Shown: piece after piece, positions 12,001-22,338 of the stretch
How positions within the stretch are numbered: the stretch's first letter is position 1
Layout: each line of letters opens with the position of its first letter
Source: Sorghum bicolor
Lineage: Eukaryota; Streptophyta; Magnoliopsida; Poales; Poaceae
Reading direction: 5' to 3'
Assembly: GCF_000003195.3 (NCBI RefSeq)
Contig: NC_012871.2
Span: 18,296,658-18,360,657, forward strand
Length of the DNA stretch: 64,000 bases
Made by a program: the position numbers and the translations under genes
Notes under the pieces: model-generated
The model's database searches: none
What the model saw: only the letters and a program-made list of their open reading frames with translations
Told to the model about the DNA's origin: nothing

Positions 12001-12500
12001 AAAGTTGTAGTGGTGGACTGGTGAGACCCTTGAGCTTAACTGGTCTGCCCTTTTCAAGAAATTCTATTGTTTTTGCCTGCCAGTCACACTTCATGGGACT
12101 ATGTGTGCTGAGCCAATCATAGCCAAGTATGGCATCATAGGGTTGCGTGTCCAGGACTATCATATCAGTTGAGAAGCTCTGCCCCTGGTAGTAGCACTGA
12201 AGCTGAGCTACCATTTTGTTGGTGGTCAAATGTTGCCCATTGGCTAGTTTGACCTTCGTGGTGGGACAGGGTACAATTGTCAGTCCGGCCATATCCACAA
12301 ATTGTTAACTGATGAAACTGTGAGTGCTGCCACTGTTAATCAGGATGAGCAGGACCTTGTCCTTGACTTTGGCTTTCAGTTTGATACAATTGAGTGTGTC
12401 TTGACTAGATAGGGCATTGAGGGATAGCTCACTGAATTGTTCTTGTAACACATCTTCAGCAGCAAGTTCATTCAGATAGTTCTCTGTCCAGATCATTAAC
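8993..12500 (-). pseudogene. Reina-type pol: protease, RT, RNase H, integrase, chromodomain
   Basis: Separate open segments fall in one frame, split by stops near 12303 (TAA), 11706, 11102, about 10958, 9482 and 9113 (TAG). The protease motif reads INSGSTHSFI, with Asn in place of catalytic Asp. RT blocks RLCVDYRKLND and VFLDDI keep the two Asp of the active site. RNase H shows FIVETDACQDGIGAVL. Integrase shows GGHLG, then a zinc finger in which the first Cys is Tyr (KQYAVCQ), and D (LTMDFIEGL), D (SDRDPIF) and E (DGQSERVN). The tail VPKEVIDRRLVRKGN…VKLTWVRLP is chromodomain-like. The frame continues through the polypurine tract into the 3' LTR. Confidence 0.92.
9036..9049 (-). promoter_or_regulatory. 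Polypurine tract
   Basis: Minus-strand CAAGGGGGAGGAGG directly precedes the 3' LTR, the normal site for plus-strand priming. The pol frame reads through it as Gln-Gly-Gly-Gly-Gly. Confidence 0.85.
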
Positions 12501-13664
12501 TGTCAATGCATTGACTTGGGGTTTCTGTCGCTTGGGACAGACATCCAGATGGCCTGGGACAATTTTTTCTCCACAGCTATAGCATAGCGCATTAGCTTTT
12601 CTATAGTCTCTCAATTGTCTATCTTTCCACAATAAGGAAGATTGCACATTCTCCTTGGGGTCAGATCTGGGCTGATGGTATTGTTTGTGCTGAGGAGTAG
12701 ACTTGTTGAACTTGGGCTTACTACGTTCCAAGACCATTTGTTGCACTTTTGCTAAGGTTGAGGCCTTTAGAATAGTGGTAGGCATTTGTGCTTCAACCAT
12801 GCCTCTGATGTCATCCTTGAGACCCATGATGTATTGTTGAGTGAAGAACATGTCATCATAATGAGCATTGTGCATAGACACTCCATACTGCAAATTTTGA
12901 AACTTTGATGTGTAGTCCTCTACTGTTCCTGTCTGTTTGAGGTCCAGTAAATCATGCATGGAGGTTCTGAAGTCATCTGAGCCAAACTCTTGTAGGATAA
13001 CACTGCAAAAATGTGTCCAGCTTTTGAGGTTACTCTTTTGCTTGAATGCTTGGTACCATCGAGCTGCATTATCTTTCAAATGCAGTCGTGCTGCTGTGAT
13101 CCACATGCCTTCAGGGATCTGATAAAGCTCAAAGTAACTAGAGCAGTTATCCAGCCACACTTTGGGATCAGTACCATAGAAATCAGGAAAGTCCATCTTG
13201 GGCATAGCAGATTTTGGTAGGATCTATTTGTCAGGTATATGTGCAATGTCTTTCTTTGTTTGCCGAGGATTGGGAATTGCTCTGTGTGATGGTTCAGGCT
13301 TGTCCAGTTTGATTGGTTTGGCAAACACATTCTGGAACGACTCATGATCATCCATGATTTGAGAGTTCATGTCCTCCTCAGCTACGTCAGTCTCATCATC
13401 AAATTTCGGCTGCCCTGCATACTTGTCAGCATCTTCCATCTGCCTAATTGTGACCCTGGCTATGGCTTCCCCATTGGCCTGGACTTGCTTGGTAATGAGG
13501 TGTTGTTCCTGGGCGTATTCATCCATTGCAGCTGATCTCAGGTCCATTTGAGCTTTCATTTGCCGCTGCACTGTATGAATGTCCTTGATCTACTGGAACA
13601 TGACTTCCAGGTTCCGCTGCAGATCTGCCCAATGACTGTCGTCCTCCTCTGAATGCCTAGACAT
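12468..13664 (-). pseudogene. Reina-type gag with zinc knuckle
   Basis: One frame starts at the ATG at 13662-13664 (MSRHSEEDD) and ends near 12468, with in-frame stops near 13592 and 13222. A coiled-coil-like N-terminus is followed by a capsid-type domain (MPKMDFPDFYGTDPKVW … RWYQAFKQKS) and a single zinc knuckle (CYSCGEKIVPGHLDVC, near 12540-12590). pol begins in another frame over the gag end, so frameshifting or a mutation separates them. Confidence 0.88.
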
Positions 13665-14213
13665 GTTGTCCAGGATGATGCGAGTTTGTTGTGAGGGCAG
13701 GACCACACCTTACTTCTTAGGACCCGTGGTGAAAGGTTGGGAATTGCCCAAGGAAACTCGATTCAGGTACCCGTAGTAGGTTTGGGAAAATCCCTCCCCT
13801 GTTGCACTACGAATACAATCACCGCCGCCTGAGAGTGAGGCGGAACCGAGGGATTTTACACCAGAACAGATGTGAGGGCGCACCTGCACATAGTCTGGCA
13901 ACCCAAGTTTAGGGACACTCTCCCGCCAACGCCTCCGCACCACAAGAGTGGAGAAAGCTACGAAATTTTACACAGGAACAGATGCCCTGCAACCCTCGCT
14001 TCGTGTTCGCGCGTGCTAGATGTATGGAAAACAGAGCAAAGATTGGAAATTGCTCACTGGTTCCGCCGCCGAACCCGGTGTTGTCGATGTAGTCCACCAG
14101 TCGAACAGGTGGTGTGCCGTAGATCGAGTCGGTGTAGAACGGTCGCCGGAAGATGGTAAGCGGTGGACGGGGGTGGTGTTGCTGACGCGGTCGTGAGGAT
14201 CCGCGACGAGCTG

Positions 14214-14242
14214 GAGGTGGAGGTGGAGGTGGAGGTGGAGGT
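14214..14242. repeat. Short GGAGGT microsatellite in the retrotransposon leader
   Basis: About five head-to-tail copies of GGAGGT lie between the PBS and gag of the Reina-type element. Confidence 0.8.
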
Positions 14243-14323
14243 GGTCGTCGCGGTTTCTGCTCCGCGGCGGACCGATAACTTGGCGGCGAGATCGGATCGT
14301 CACCCACACGCCGAGGAAGGATA

Positions 14324-14336
14324 GCTCTGGATACCA
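14324..14336 (-). promoter_or_regulatory. Primer-binding site of the Reina-type element
   Basis: Minus-strand TGGTATCCAGAGC starts 2 nt inside the 5' LTR. It is the initiator-Met tRNA PBS with one extra C. Confidence 0.8.
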
Positions 14337-14338
14337 AC

Positions 14339-14598
14339 TGTCACACCCGTAACCGTGGCGGGTCACCGGTGGCGTGAGATCTCGACAGAATTACGGCAAA
14401 CCCCCAGCCTTGGCGTCCTTGCTTTACTGATGTCTGAATCGAATAAGTCTCATTACAGAACTGGCGACACTTATGTGTCCGCCTACAGTACTGGCATTAG
14501 GGCCCACATGTCATAGACATGGTTGAATACAAGTAATGAAAAATGCGCTAATGCTCTATGAAGGCGGCTTTTGTGCGTCGTGGCCATCGTGTGTGACA
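14339..14598 (-). repeat. 5' LTR of the Reina-type element (260 bp)
   Basis: It begins TGTCACACCCGTAACC and ends GTGTGACA, followed by the TSD GCAAA (14599-14603). It is 22 bp shorter than the 3' LTR and otherwise about 97% identical by eye. Confidence 0.92.
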
Positions 14599-14603
14599 GC
14601 AAA

Positions 14604-14959
14604 AGTTTCTTGCTCTTCTTCTATAAACCAACTCTGTACAAAGGCCTCTAGAAATCAAGCATTTCTAGCATCCATCCCTAAAAACTGATTTCTAGATAGA
14701 GGACAAAACATTAGCCGGCCTAAGAATCAATTTCCACGGATGAGCGATATTACCAGCTGCCCCAGAAAATTCATTTTTAGAAGGTAGTTGGAAACACCGG
14801 CTGCCTTTGAAAATACATTTGTATATGCGGTTGTTGGTAGGACCATCAGTCACCAAAAACAATTTGACTTTTCTTTTTAAGATTTCTGTTTAGTTCTGTA
14901 ATTCATATATAATATAATGTTACAAAAGTACAAGTGGTCTCATGATTCAACATAAAAGT
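14604..14959. other. Intergenic interval, nothing recognised
   Basis: This continues the DNA that the Reina-type element split. No open frame of interest and no clear element end is seen. Confidence 0.4.
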
Positions 14960-15139
14960 AGGGCATGTTTGGTTCCCTTTGCTAAATTTTAGCTAGCTAA
15001 AATTATTTTAGCTAACTTTGGGTGACTAATGGAACTAAACTATTTTAGCTCATTTTAGTCAATGTGTTTAGAATTTTAGCTACTAAAGTGACTAAAGTTT
15101 AGTTAGCTAAAATTTAGCAAGGGGAACCAAACAAGCCTA
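14960..15139. mobile_element. Short MITE with TTTGGTTCC terminal inverted repeats
   Basis: The left end GGCATGTTTGGTTCC matches the reverse complement of the right end GGAACCAAACAAGCC, with TAGCTAAAATT motifs mirrored inside. It is about 180 bp and noncoding. The target duplication is not certain, so the superfamily is left open. Confidence 0.75.
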
Positions 15140-15482
15140 TAGTCTCATAGTTTTATTATACAAGTTATATGAAGCTAGATATAAGCGGCCTGATAAATCC
15201 ATATACATGTCAATTTTTAGCTTTGTGTTTTATTCGTGACTTCTCTCAACATGGATTTGTGGAACTTCTATCATGGAGCTGGGTCCTGTCGACGCGTTTG
15301 GCAAACGGAGTCATGAAACGGCTCGTAAAAAGAGGCTGTTGGAGCTCTACCGAATAATGCTGTCAGAGACTTTGTTTGCCTATTTGTATGTCTTTTTAAA
15401 CATAATGGAAAGAAGCTCTTCTTTTTAATTAATTAAAGAAGAATATAATTGATCTAGTTTTTACGAAAAACAGGCCTAAAAA
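15140..15482. other. Intergenic interval
   Basis: No gene is recognised. The stretch at 15270-15350 (GGAGCTG … TTTGGCAAACGG … GGAGCTCTACCG) looks like worn DNA-transposon sequence, but ends could not be fixed. Confidence 0.35.
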
Positions 15483-16397
15483 TCTATCCCTAATACTAAA
15501 GAGGCAAAATTTCATCCTCAAATTTCGTCTGGACTCAAATTTCGTCTGGCCTCCCTAACATCCGAATCCGAATAGGATACAAATACAAAACATATGATTT
15601 TTAAAAAAAAATTAAAATCCGAAACATTAGAGTCCCCTCATCGTGGACCGGACAGAGGAAGAAATAGAGAGGCACAAGAGGAGTAGAGTCCCAAATCGAG
15701 ACCATCACCACTGAGAATGAATCAAAAACACCATATCGATCAAAAACAAGTTAATCCATACACGAATCGATCGAGGAGAAAATTAAAGAAATATAATCGA
15801 AACAAGAAAATCAGATAAAGCATCAAAGAGGGTCATGCTTCTAGGGCGCCTGCATCGCCAGTCAGGTCCGCCTGTGCCGCCAGCTTGGCGTTGGCCGGCC
15901 CGGGTGCCCGTGCCGTCGCCTCCCCACAAGCACGCATCCAGATACACCTATGCCGCCGGCCAGGTCTTCCGCGCACATCGGCCATGTGCGCCTGTGTCGC
16001 TGCCTCCGCGAAGCCTGGCCAGGCCTAATTCGCACACGGTGGAAGAAAGGAGGAGTAGGGAGGAGCAACGGCTAGATGGGTAAGCGGCGTAGGCAAGCTA
16101 CGCTAGCACTGGGATCAGCTGTCGTACCGACGAGCGAGTGTGAGCGAGGAACTTCGTGAGCGAGCGGCGGCCATGCCTGTTCGTGTGTCCTGGACATGTC
16201 TGTTCCTTTATTAATCATATTGAAGAAATGTGACACACGTACATGGGCTAGGGCAAAGGCCCAATATTTAACAACCGACCAAGGCCAACCCAAATTTGTT
16301 CAAAAAAATATTCATTGTACTACAAAATTATAATAAAGAAAAATAAATATTTAAAATAATATATATCTATATACCTCTGTATAACTAATATTAAATA

Positions 16398-16652
16398 CTT
16401 CCTGCGTTCCAAATTATAAGTCATTCCAAGAATCTTGAGAGTCAAAACATTTTCAAATTTGACCAAAAATATAGAGAGAAATATAAAAATTTATATCATA
16501 AAATAGGTACACTATGAAAATATAACTAATAAAGAATCTTATGATACTTGGTTGGTACCAAAAATGTTATTATTTTGCTATATAAATTTAGTCAAACTTG
16601 AAAAACTTTGACTCTCCAAGATTCTTGGAATGACTTATAATTTGGGTGTGTG
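16398..16652. mobile_element. Stowaway-type MITE
   Basis: It follows a TA and begins CTTCCTGCGTTCCAAATTAT. The right part is the mirror image (CTTGGAATGACTTATAATTT). The TA target and the CTCCCTCCGTCCC-like terminus are typical of Stowaway (Tc1/Mariner-derived) MITEs. The last bases of the right end are worn. Confidence 0.8.
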
Positions 16653-16980
16653 GCCATAATTTTCGTCTGACATCTCTTCCTCGGCCCTCAGACAAAAATA
16701 AGGAAAGAAGAAATCGGCCAAAAAATCCAACTCGAATAAAAAAGAGCTCTAAATCGAACACATACTATGCTATCGTACACAAGCCCTACCATAAAAATCC
16801 ATCACAAAAACAACATTCTTCAAATCTTGCACAAGGATCCAAAATTCATACCAAAATCGACCATAAATTAAATACATTTAGGCAGTAGATTGAATCGAAC
16901 TGTATAACCATTCGAAATCGAAAAAAGACAGTTCAAAGAAGGGAAGGAAGGAAAAATCCGTAATCATGCCACAACAGCAT

Positions 16981-17094
16981 CAGATCGAGAGGGAGGAGGC
17001 GCGCTAAAGGATGCGGATGGAGGTGGCGCACCAACATCAGATCGAGAGAGAGGAAGCGCGCTAGAGGATGCGGGTGGAGATGATGCACCGAAGG
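16981..17094. repeat. Two tandem 57-bp units
   Basis: A CAGATCGAGAG…GGAGG…GCGCGCTA unit starts at 16981 and again at 17038. It lies in GC-richer sequence of the Helitron region and makes a short Ser/Pro/Ala-rich repeat in one frame. It could be a piece of a captured gene; no family is recognised. Confidence 0.7.
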
Positions 17095-17497
17095 AAACTC
17101 CCTGTGTTTGGCTCTCGTGCGCCACCGACCGGCCTAATGACGCCACCATCAAACACCGGTAACTCCAAACGGCTCGGCCACAACTCCGGATCTACATGCT
17201 CGTGGGCTAGCGAAGGGGGCGCCGAGGTCACCTACTTGCCTGAATCCAAGCGCGTGGCGGAGCGGATGCGGGCCTCTGAATCCAAGCGTGTGGAGTTGGG
17301 GAGGAAGCGAGCAAATGTCATTTGCCTTGGAGCAAGGGGCGACGGCCGACGGGTGAATGGATGACGGACCAAAGGACATGCGTTTGGATATATGCAGCAG
17401 AAAGATGTGGAGCAGGAGGTGCCACGTAAGTATTCTCTCCTCTTGATTTTCCTGAATTAATCTCCTCTTCGGCTTTATGAAGCTCTTCTCTTGGTTT

Positions 17498-17719
17498 GGG
17501 CCTTATTTAGTTTTAAAATTTCTTAACAAAATGGATACTGTAACACTTCGTTTGCAATCATATTAACTACACTTAAAAAAATCGTCTCGCAAATTACAGT
17601 CAAACTATACAATTAGTTATTTTTTAATCTATATTTAATGCTCTATGCATATGCCGCAAGATTCGATGTGTCAGAAAATCTGAAAAATTTTACAAATTTT
17701 TTGGTAACTAAACAAAGAC
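17498..17719. mobile_element. GGCCTTGTTTAGTTCC-family MITE, copy 1
   Basis: It starts GGGCCTTATTTAGTTTT and ends GTAACTAAACAAAG. It shares internal motifs (ATGTGTCAG, TTTAATGCTCTATGCAT) with the five other copies in the window. Its termini are diverged. Confidence 0.65.
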
Positions 17720-18965
17720 TCAGCTTAGAAGTAATGATTTTTTTTTCTATATGGTGTCATTACGTGTGGTGTGTCTAATTTTAGCAACATTCTAATAGTC
17801 CATGCCTATAATTCCAAAAAAATCACGTTCAATTTTCTTTATTATGGAACCGTCCGTTGCTCAGTGGAAGTTTTCTCTACCTATGCTTTTCTGATTATTG
17901 TACCAACATATGTACATTAAGAAAATAAGAAATTAAAATAATAATATGTTTACAACTAAATATTTTATTGGAGAAAATATATCAAAAAATATTTTAAATT
18001 TGATATTGGATTAAGAGAACAATATCATATTATTGTCAACATTAACTTATATTGTAGATGTAATACTCATCTTAAAATAAACTGTAGCTTTAAAATTTTG
18101 TGCAACATAAATAGATATGTATCATTTTGATCACTGCTTTTTATAAACATTTGATATTTTTTTTCTCTCGTTGCAACGCACGGGCATTCAGACTTCACGA
18201 TACAGATTCGATTCCAAAACTTAATCGTGTATGTGACCCGGACTCATAATAACATATATAGAATTTTCTTGTGATAAACTGCATAGATAAGAGTTCTAAT
18301 CTTAATAGAGCGCTTAGTATATATATTTTTCCATAATATATAATTGTGAAAATTTCAGTTTACCATATCTTTATATGTCCGCCGGTCTAAAGATTAATTA
18401 AACGATGCTCCTCTTTGTTCGGATCTGGTTTCCTATTATTTTTAGCTTATTTTTGTTTATGGCACGAGGACTCCTGGTCCAATTGGCTTAGGGAAAGAAA
18501 AGAAAAGTTATGGGCTGAATCTAACTCGGAAGCCTAACACGAGTTTAAACAAATTTTAGATCGAAACAAGGGAATGGTTGGGCTCGACCAAAATCCAAAA
18601 CGACCAGAAATTTTGTCTTTTTATTATTAGAGAAGAAGAAGAAAGAACTACAGATTAGGACTTTGATTTTTCTTTTGTCTCCGATTGTCATCTAATTAAA
18701 TAAAGAAAGCGGATCAAAATAAAGAACATAATTCTTATCCTTTTCTATTTGACTATTAAGAGTACTTGGGATGTGAGGAATCTATTTATATTAGGACTCC
18801 TATTCCATATTAATTTAGACACAAGTTATTCTAACTCGTATGAGCGGTTATATATATAAGTCCAGATAAGAGAAACTCTCAGTCATTCGGTAGTTAAAGG
18901 AAAACAGACAAAAAAAAACATGGATGGACGAAAAAAGAGCCTAAAATTTTGCCTCTTTATTATTA

Positions 18966-19209
18966 GGGCCGTGTTTAGTTCCTCAACCAAAACATTTCGT
19001 TACACTGTAGCTTTTTCGTTTGTTTGTGGTAATTATTGTCCAACCATGGACTAACTAGGCTCAAAAGATTCGTCTTGTCAATTTCGACCAAACTGTGTAA
19101 TTAGTTTTTATTTTCATTTATATTTAATACTTCATGCATACGTTTAAAGATTCGATGTGACAGAGAATCTTGAAAAATTTTGTGTTTTTGGTAGGAAGTA
19201 AACAAGGCC
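18966..19209. mobile_element. GGCCTTGTTTAGTTCC-family MITE, copy 2
   Basis: It starts GGGCCGTGTTTAGTTCC and ends GTAAACAAGGCC. The interior carries GGACTAACTAGGCTC, AAGATTCG and ATTTAATACTTCATGCAT, seen in all copies. It sits directly against an inverted Helitron 5' end. Confidence 0.75.
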
Positions 19210-19301
19210 TGGATATAGATATATATAACTAGGTAATAGAGATATAGATATAAATTTGATATTTTTTTCTCCGGTTGCAACGCACGGGCATGTTTTGCTA
19301 G

Positions 19302-19551
19302 TATTACAAACGCATAGATTAATAAATAGACCCTCCAAGAACACAAAAGCCCTAACGATTAATCTATGACAACCCACTTACACACAAGGTAACACAAAAA
19401 TCAACAGTGTCCACCGCATGTTCTCAGTGTCGAGCTTGTCACAAACAGAAAAAGAGCAGCTCTGACTTCTTAATCATCCAGTATCTCCGACAAGACCATT
19501 TACCAGTCCCCGAACAACGCAGATGCTGCAAAGGAAGAATTACGTCCTGAT
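19302..19551. other. Intergenic, possibly 3' untranslated sequence of a gene fragment
   Basis: No element is recognised. If the exon at 19552-19710 is real, this would be its downstream region. Confidence 0.25.
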
Positions 19552-19710
19552 CTACCGCGACATGGCTGGTCCGTGAAGGCCACTAAGTTCCACCAGCGCC
19601 TTGACGTCGCGCAGCAAGATCATCTCCATAGTTTCACCTTCTTCGTGTGTGATGCTCAACCTCTTCATGAGCACTGCTCTGTGCATGACCACGCAGCCAA
19701 GCAATGACTG
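19552..19710 (-). pseudogene. Possible terminal exon or gene fragment, unidentified
   Basis: A 52-residue minus-strand frame (QSLLGCVVMHRAVLMKRLSI … LSGLHGPAMSR, then TAG) follows a plausible splice acceptor (GTCTAG at 19711-19716). Its composition and coherence look more protein-like than its surroundings. No upstream exon was found before the MITE at 19870, so it is likely a fragment. I do not recognise the family and assign no function. Confidence 0.25.
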
Positions 19711-19869
19711 CTAGACGTGCGCTGCGCCGGGACGGCTTGCCCGGCTTCGTTAGGTTCTTCTTTTTCTCTGTGCCTTTAGTGGTCCATGTTGCTGTGGAGA
19801 AAGCAGAGGTTGCTTGACAGATTTGGTTATATATTGAATGTACGAAGTTTGTGAGCGCCACCTCACTTA

Positions 19870-20103
19870 GGGCTTGTTTACTTCCCAGAAAATTTTGCAA
19901 AATTTTTCACATTCCCCGTCACATCAAATATTTACACCCATGCATGAAGTATTAAATATAGACGAAAATAAAAACTAATTGCACAGTTTGGTCGAAATTG
20001 ACGAGACGAATCTTTTGAGTCTAGTTAGTCCATAATTGGAAAATATTTGTCAAATACAAACGAAAGTGCTACAGTGTCCATTTCCTAAAATTTTTCGGAA
20101 CTA
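19870..20103. mobile_element. GGCCTTGTTTAGTTCC-family MITE, copy 3 (right end cut)
   Basis: It starts GGGCTTGTTTACTTCC and runs through the shared interior in inverse orientation to …GGAACTA, where copy 4 begins at once. Its last bases are missing. Confidence 0.7.
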
Positions 20104-20341
20104 GGCCTTGTTTAGTTCCAAAATATTTTGCAAAATGGACACTATAGCTCTTTCGTTTGTATTTGACAAATACTGTCCAATCATGGACTAACTAGGCTCA
20201 AAAGATTTGTCTCGTCAATTCCGACCAAACTATGCAATTAGTTTTTATTTTTATCTATATTTAGTACTTCATGCATGTATCTAAAGATTCGATGTGACGG
20301 GAAATCTAAAAAAATTTGTAAAATTTTTTGGGAACTAAACA
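20104..20341. mobile_element. GGCCTTGTTTAGTTCC-family MITE, copy 4
   Basis: It starts GGCCTTGTTTAGTTCC and ends GGGAACTAAAC. It abuts copy 3 head to tail with no spacer, so one probably landed in the end of the other. Confidence 0.75.
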
Positions 20342-20959
20342 GATCGGATACGAATAAATATTATTAATATTATATTTATTTTCATATTTTTGTTTGGATT
20401 TAGATTCAAATACGAATAATGTCAATCATATCGGATAAGATACGATTGCATGTGGACATCATAAATATACGATTTAAGTATTTGGATACGGATACGGTAT
20501 TAGATGTTGAATATTCAGACTCGAATACAGATAGATCTAAATATCTCTAAACGAATTCGGTCCAAATATAGTCAGAAAATATCCATATCGTTTTGATTCC
20601 TACGCGCAGCCCGGCCAAAAACGAAAAAGCTCCACGTGAGCCTCGTTTGGGATAAATTTTGGTAGAAGCAAGAGAATAACTAGCAGTTCTACAGCTGAGG
20701 TGAGGCTCCACCCGTGCCTTGTCAGTGGCAGAACACAGACAAACCAGCAGCACCCAGATGGTAACCGGATGTGAGCGATAGAAATGATGGCGGCCGAAGA
20801 TCTGACGGCTGTAAAATCTCTCCTGTTGAGGACAGAAACAACAACCGGTTGATGTGTGATTCTGCTTTTCCCACACAAAGTCACGTGTTCATTGAACAAA
20901 TGCTGCCTACTATTACACGCGACATCGACACCTTTTTTTTTTTTTTTGGCTCGGAGAGC
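20342..20959. other. Intergenic interval with GATACGG-rich repeat-like DNA
   Basis: 20342-20590 has recurring GGATACGGATACGG-like words, a pattern seen in worn grass transposons, without definable ends. 20590-20940 shows no gene; a T13-T15 run lies at 20931-20947. Confidence 0.35.
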
Positions 20960-21204
20960 TGGGCCTTGTTTAGTTCTCAAAAAATTTTGCAAAATTTTTC
21001 AGATTCCCCGTCACATCGAATCTTTAGACTCATGCATGAAGTATTAAATATAGATGAAAATAAAAACTAATTGTACAGTTTGGTCGAAATTGACGAGACG
21101 AATCTTTTGAGTCTAGTTAGTCCATAATTGGACAATTTTTGTCAAATACAAACGAAAGTGCTACAGTGTCGATTTTGCAAAATTTTTTGGAACTAAACAA
21201 GGCT
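20960..21204. mobile_element. GGCCTTGTTTAGTTCC-family MITE, copy 5, touching the prenyltransferase stop codon
   Basis: It starts GGGCCTTGTTTAGTTC and ends GGAACTAAACAAGGCT. The next bases on the plus strand (CTA at 21205-21207) are the complement of the stop codon of the cis-prenyltransferase gene. The gene's 3' UTR therefore begins inside this MITE. The boundary is accurate to about 3 bp. Confidence 0.8.
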
Positions 21205-21800
21205 CTAGAGTAATTTTGATTGACCGAATCGCCGATCTCTGGCCTGGAAGGAGCGCAACGCTTCCAGGTACTCAGCCTCCCCAAAGTCCGGCCACATCTT
21301 GTCGGTGAAGAAGAACTCCGAGTACGCCGACTGCCACAGCAGGAAGTTGCTGAGCCTCAGCTCGCCGCTGGTTCTGACGACAAGGTCAGGGCAGGAGAAC
21401 TCGCCGTGGCCGGCGGCGCTCGTCGCGAGCTTGCCGGCGACCAGCGACTCGTCGACGTCGTCCGGGCTGAGCCGCCCCGCCTGCGCCTCCCGGACGAGCT
21501 CCCGGCACGCCTGGACCATGTCCCATCGCCCGCTGTAGCAGATCGCCAGCATCACGTGCAGCTGCGAGTTGTGCCGCGTCGCCTCGTCGGCTTGCTCCGC
21601 CGCGCTCCGCAGAGACGCTGGCATCTGTGTGGCGTCGCCGATGACCTGCAGCCGGATCCCCTGCCTTGACAGCTTGTCGATGTTGTCGCCTATCAGCCAC
21701 TCCGACAAACCCATCATGTAGTCCACCTCAGCCTGCATGCACATACGATCGAGGAAACAAGAAAACCGTGCGTACGTGTCAGGCTCGTCCGCGAAGTATT

Positions 21801-21835
<35 letters not shown>

Positions 21836-22289
21836 GCAAGTATTGAAAAGGGAGAGCTAAGCTGTTAACGAAGGCGGCAGCGGCGGGCCGTACCTTGGGG
21901 CGGCTCAAGTTTTCGCGGGAGCAGACGAAGGCGGTGAGAGCGCGGATGCCCCAGGCGCGCGAGAGGCCAACGATCCGCTCCAGGTTGCGGCCGCCGGCCT
22001 TGTGGCCGTCGGCGGGCGTCAGACCCCGCGCGCGCGCCCACCGTGAGTTCCCGTCCATCACCACCGCGACGTGCCGCGGCAGCGACTCCGGGCGCAGCCC
22101 GCTCTGGAGAAGCGCCTCGGCCGCGCGGTCGGCGGCGCCAGAAACGCCCGTCGTCGTGTCGGCGGCCCGCGCGCGTGGAGGCAGGAGGCGCGCGCGCCTG
22201 GAGCGAGCCGGCGGCGGCGCTGCGGCTGCTAGCCGCCAGGTGGTGGTGGTGGTGGTGGTTGTAGACGAAGAGTGTGAGAGCAGCATCAT
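21205..22289 (-). CDS. CPT: cis-Prenyltransferase (undecaprenyl/dehydrodolichyl diphosphate synthase family), probably plastid-targeted
   Basis: This family adds isopentenyl diphosphate in cis to a short allylic diphosphate, giving neryl-type or longer polyprenyl chains. Exon 1 (22289-21894, 132 codons) and exon 2 (21732-21205, 175 codons plus TAG) join in phase 0 with GT…AG borders to give 307 residues, a normal length. Residues 1-45 are rich in Ser, Thr, Ala and Arg with few acids, like a plastid transit peptide. HVAVVMDGNSRWA holds the catalytic Asp; GHKAGG follows. SRENLSRPK matches the SxENWxRP motif but has Leu for Trp. VVRTSGELRLSNFLLWQ and SEFFF supply the conserved Arg, Arg, Ser and Glu. 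All catalytic residues are present, so it looks functional. The product chain length cannot be read from sequence. Confidence 0.93.
21733..21893 (-). other. Intron of the cis-prenyltransferase gene (161 bp)
   Basis: It starts GTACGG after …CGCCCCAAG and ends …GCATGCAG before GCTGAGGTGGAC. A TG/TA dinucleotide repeat lies inside (about 21800-21836 on the plus strand) and could vary in length between lines. Confidence 0.9.
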
Positions 22290-22338
22290 GATCCGTGTAC
22301 GTCCGTCACTCCGTCGATCTAGGCCAGTCTTTGGGTGG

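Larger units (their letters stand above)
8754..14598 (-). mobile_element. Complete Ty3 chromovirus retrotransposon, Reina type, minus strand
   Basis: The element is 5,845 bp with matching TSDs, two short LTRs (282 and 260 bp), PBS, polypurine tract, gag and one pol frame. The order protease, reverse transcriptase, RNase H, integrase, chromodomain-like tail makes it a chromovirus. The small LTRs and total size fit the Reina clade. By eye the LTRs differ at about eight substitutions plus one 22-bp indel, so the insertion is fairly recent; yet every ORF is broken by stops. It inserted in the DNA just beyond the LINE. Confidence 0.93.
15483..19301 (+). mobile_element. Composite Helitron region
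   Basis: The left end TCTATCCCTAATACTAAAG starts with TC after an A. The right end has the grass-Helitron tail TTGCAACGCACGGGCATG, then CTAG before a T, as expected for A|T insertion without target duplication. A second tail (CGTTGCAACGCACGGGCATT) lies at 18169-18188, and two 5' ends in inverse orientation lie at about 18633 and 18968. It is therefore either one Helitron with nested copies or a patchwork of several. No Rep/helicase coding is seen, so it is non-autonomous. Confidence 0.6.

Noticed and set aside
15835..16293. Possible gene fragments captured by the Helitron
   Set aside because: Frames are short, on both strands, and show no recognisable domain or splice pattern; only the tandem 57-bp repeat was kept as a feature.
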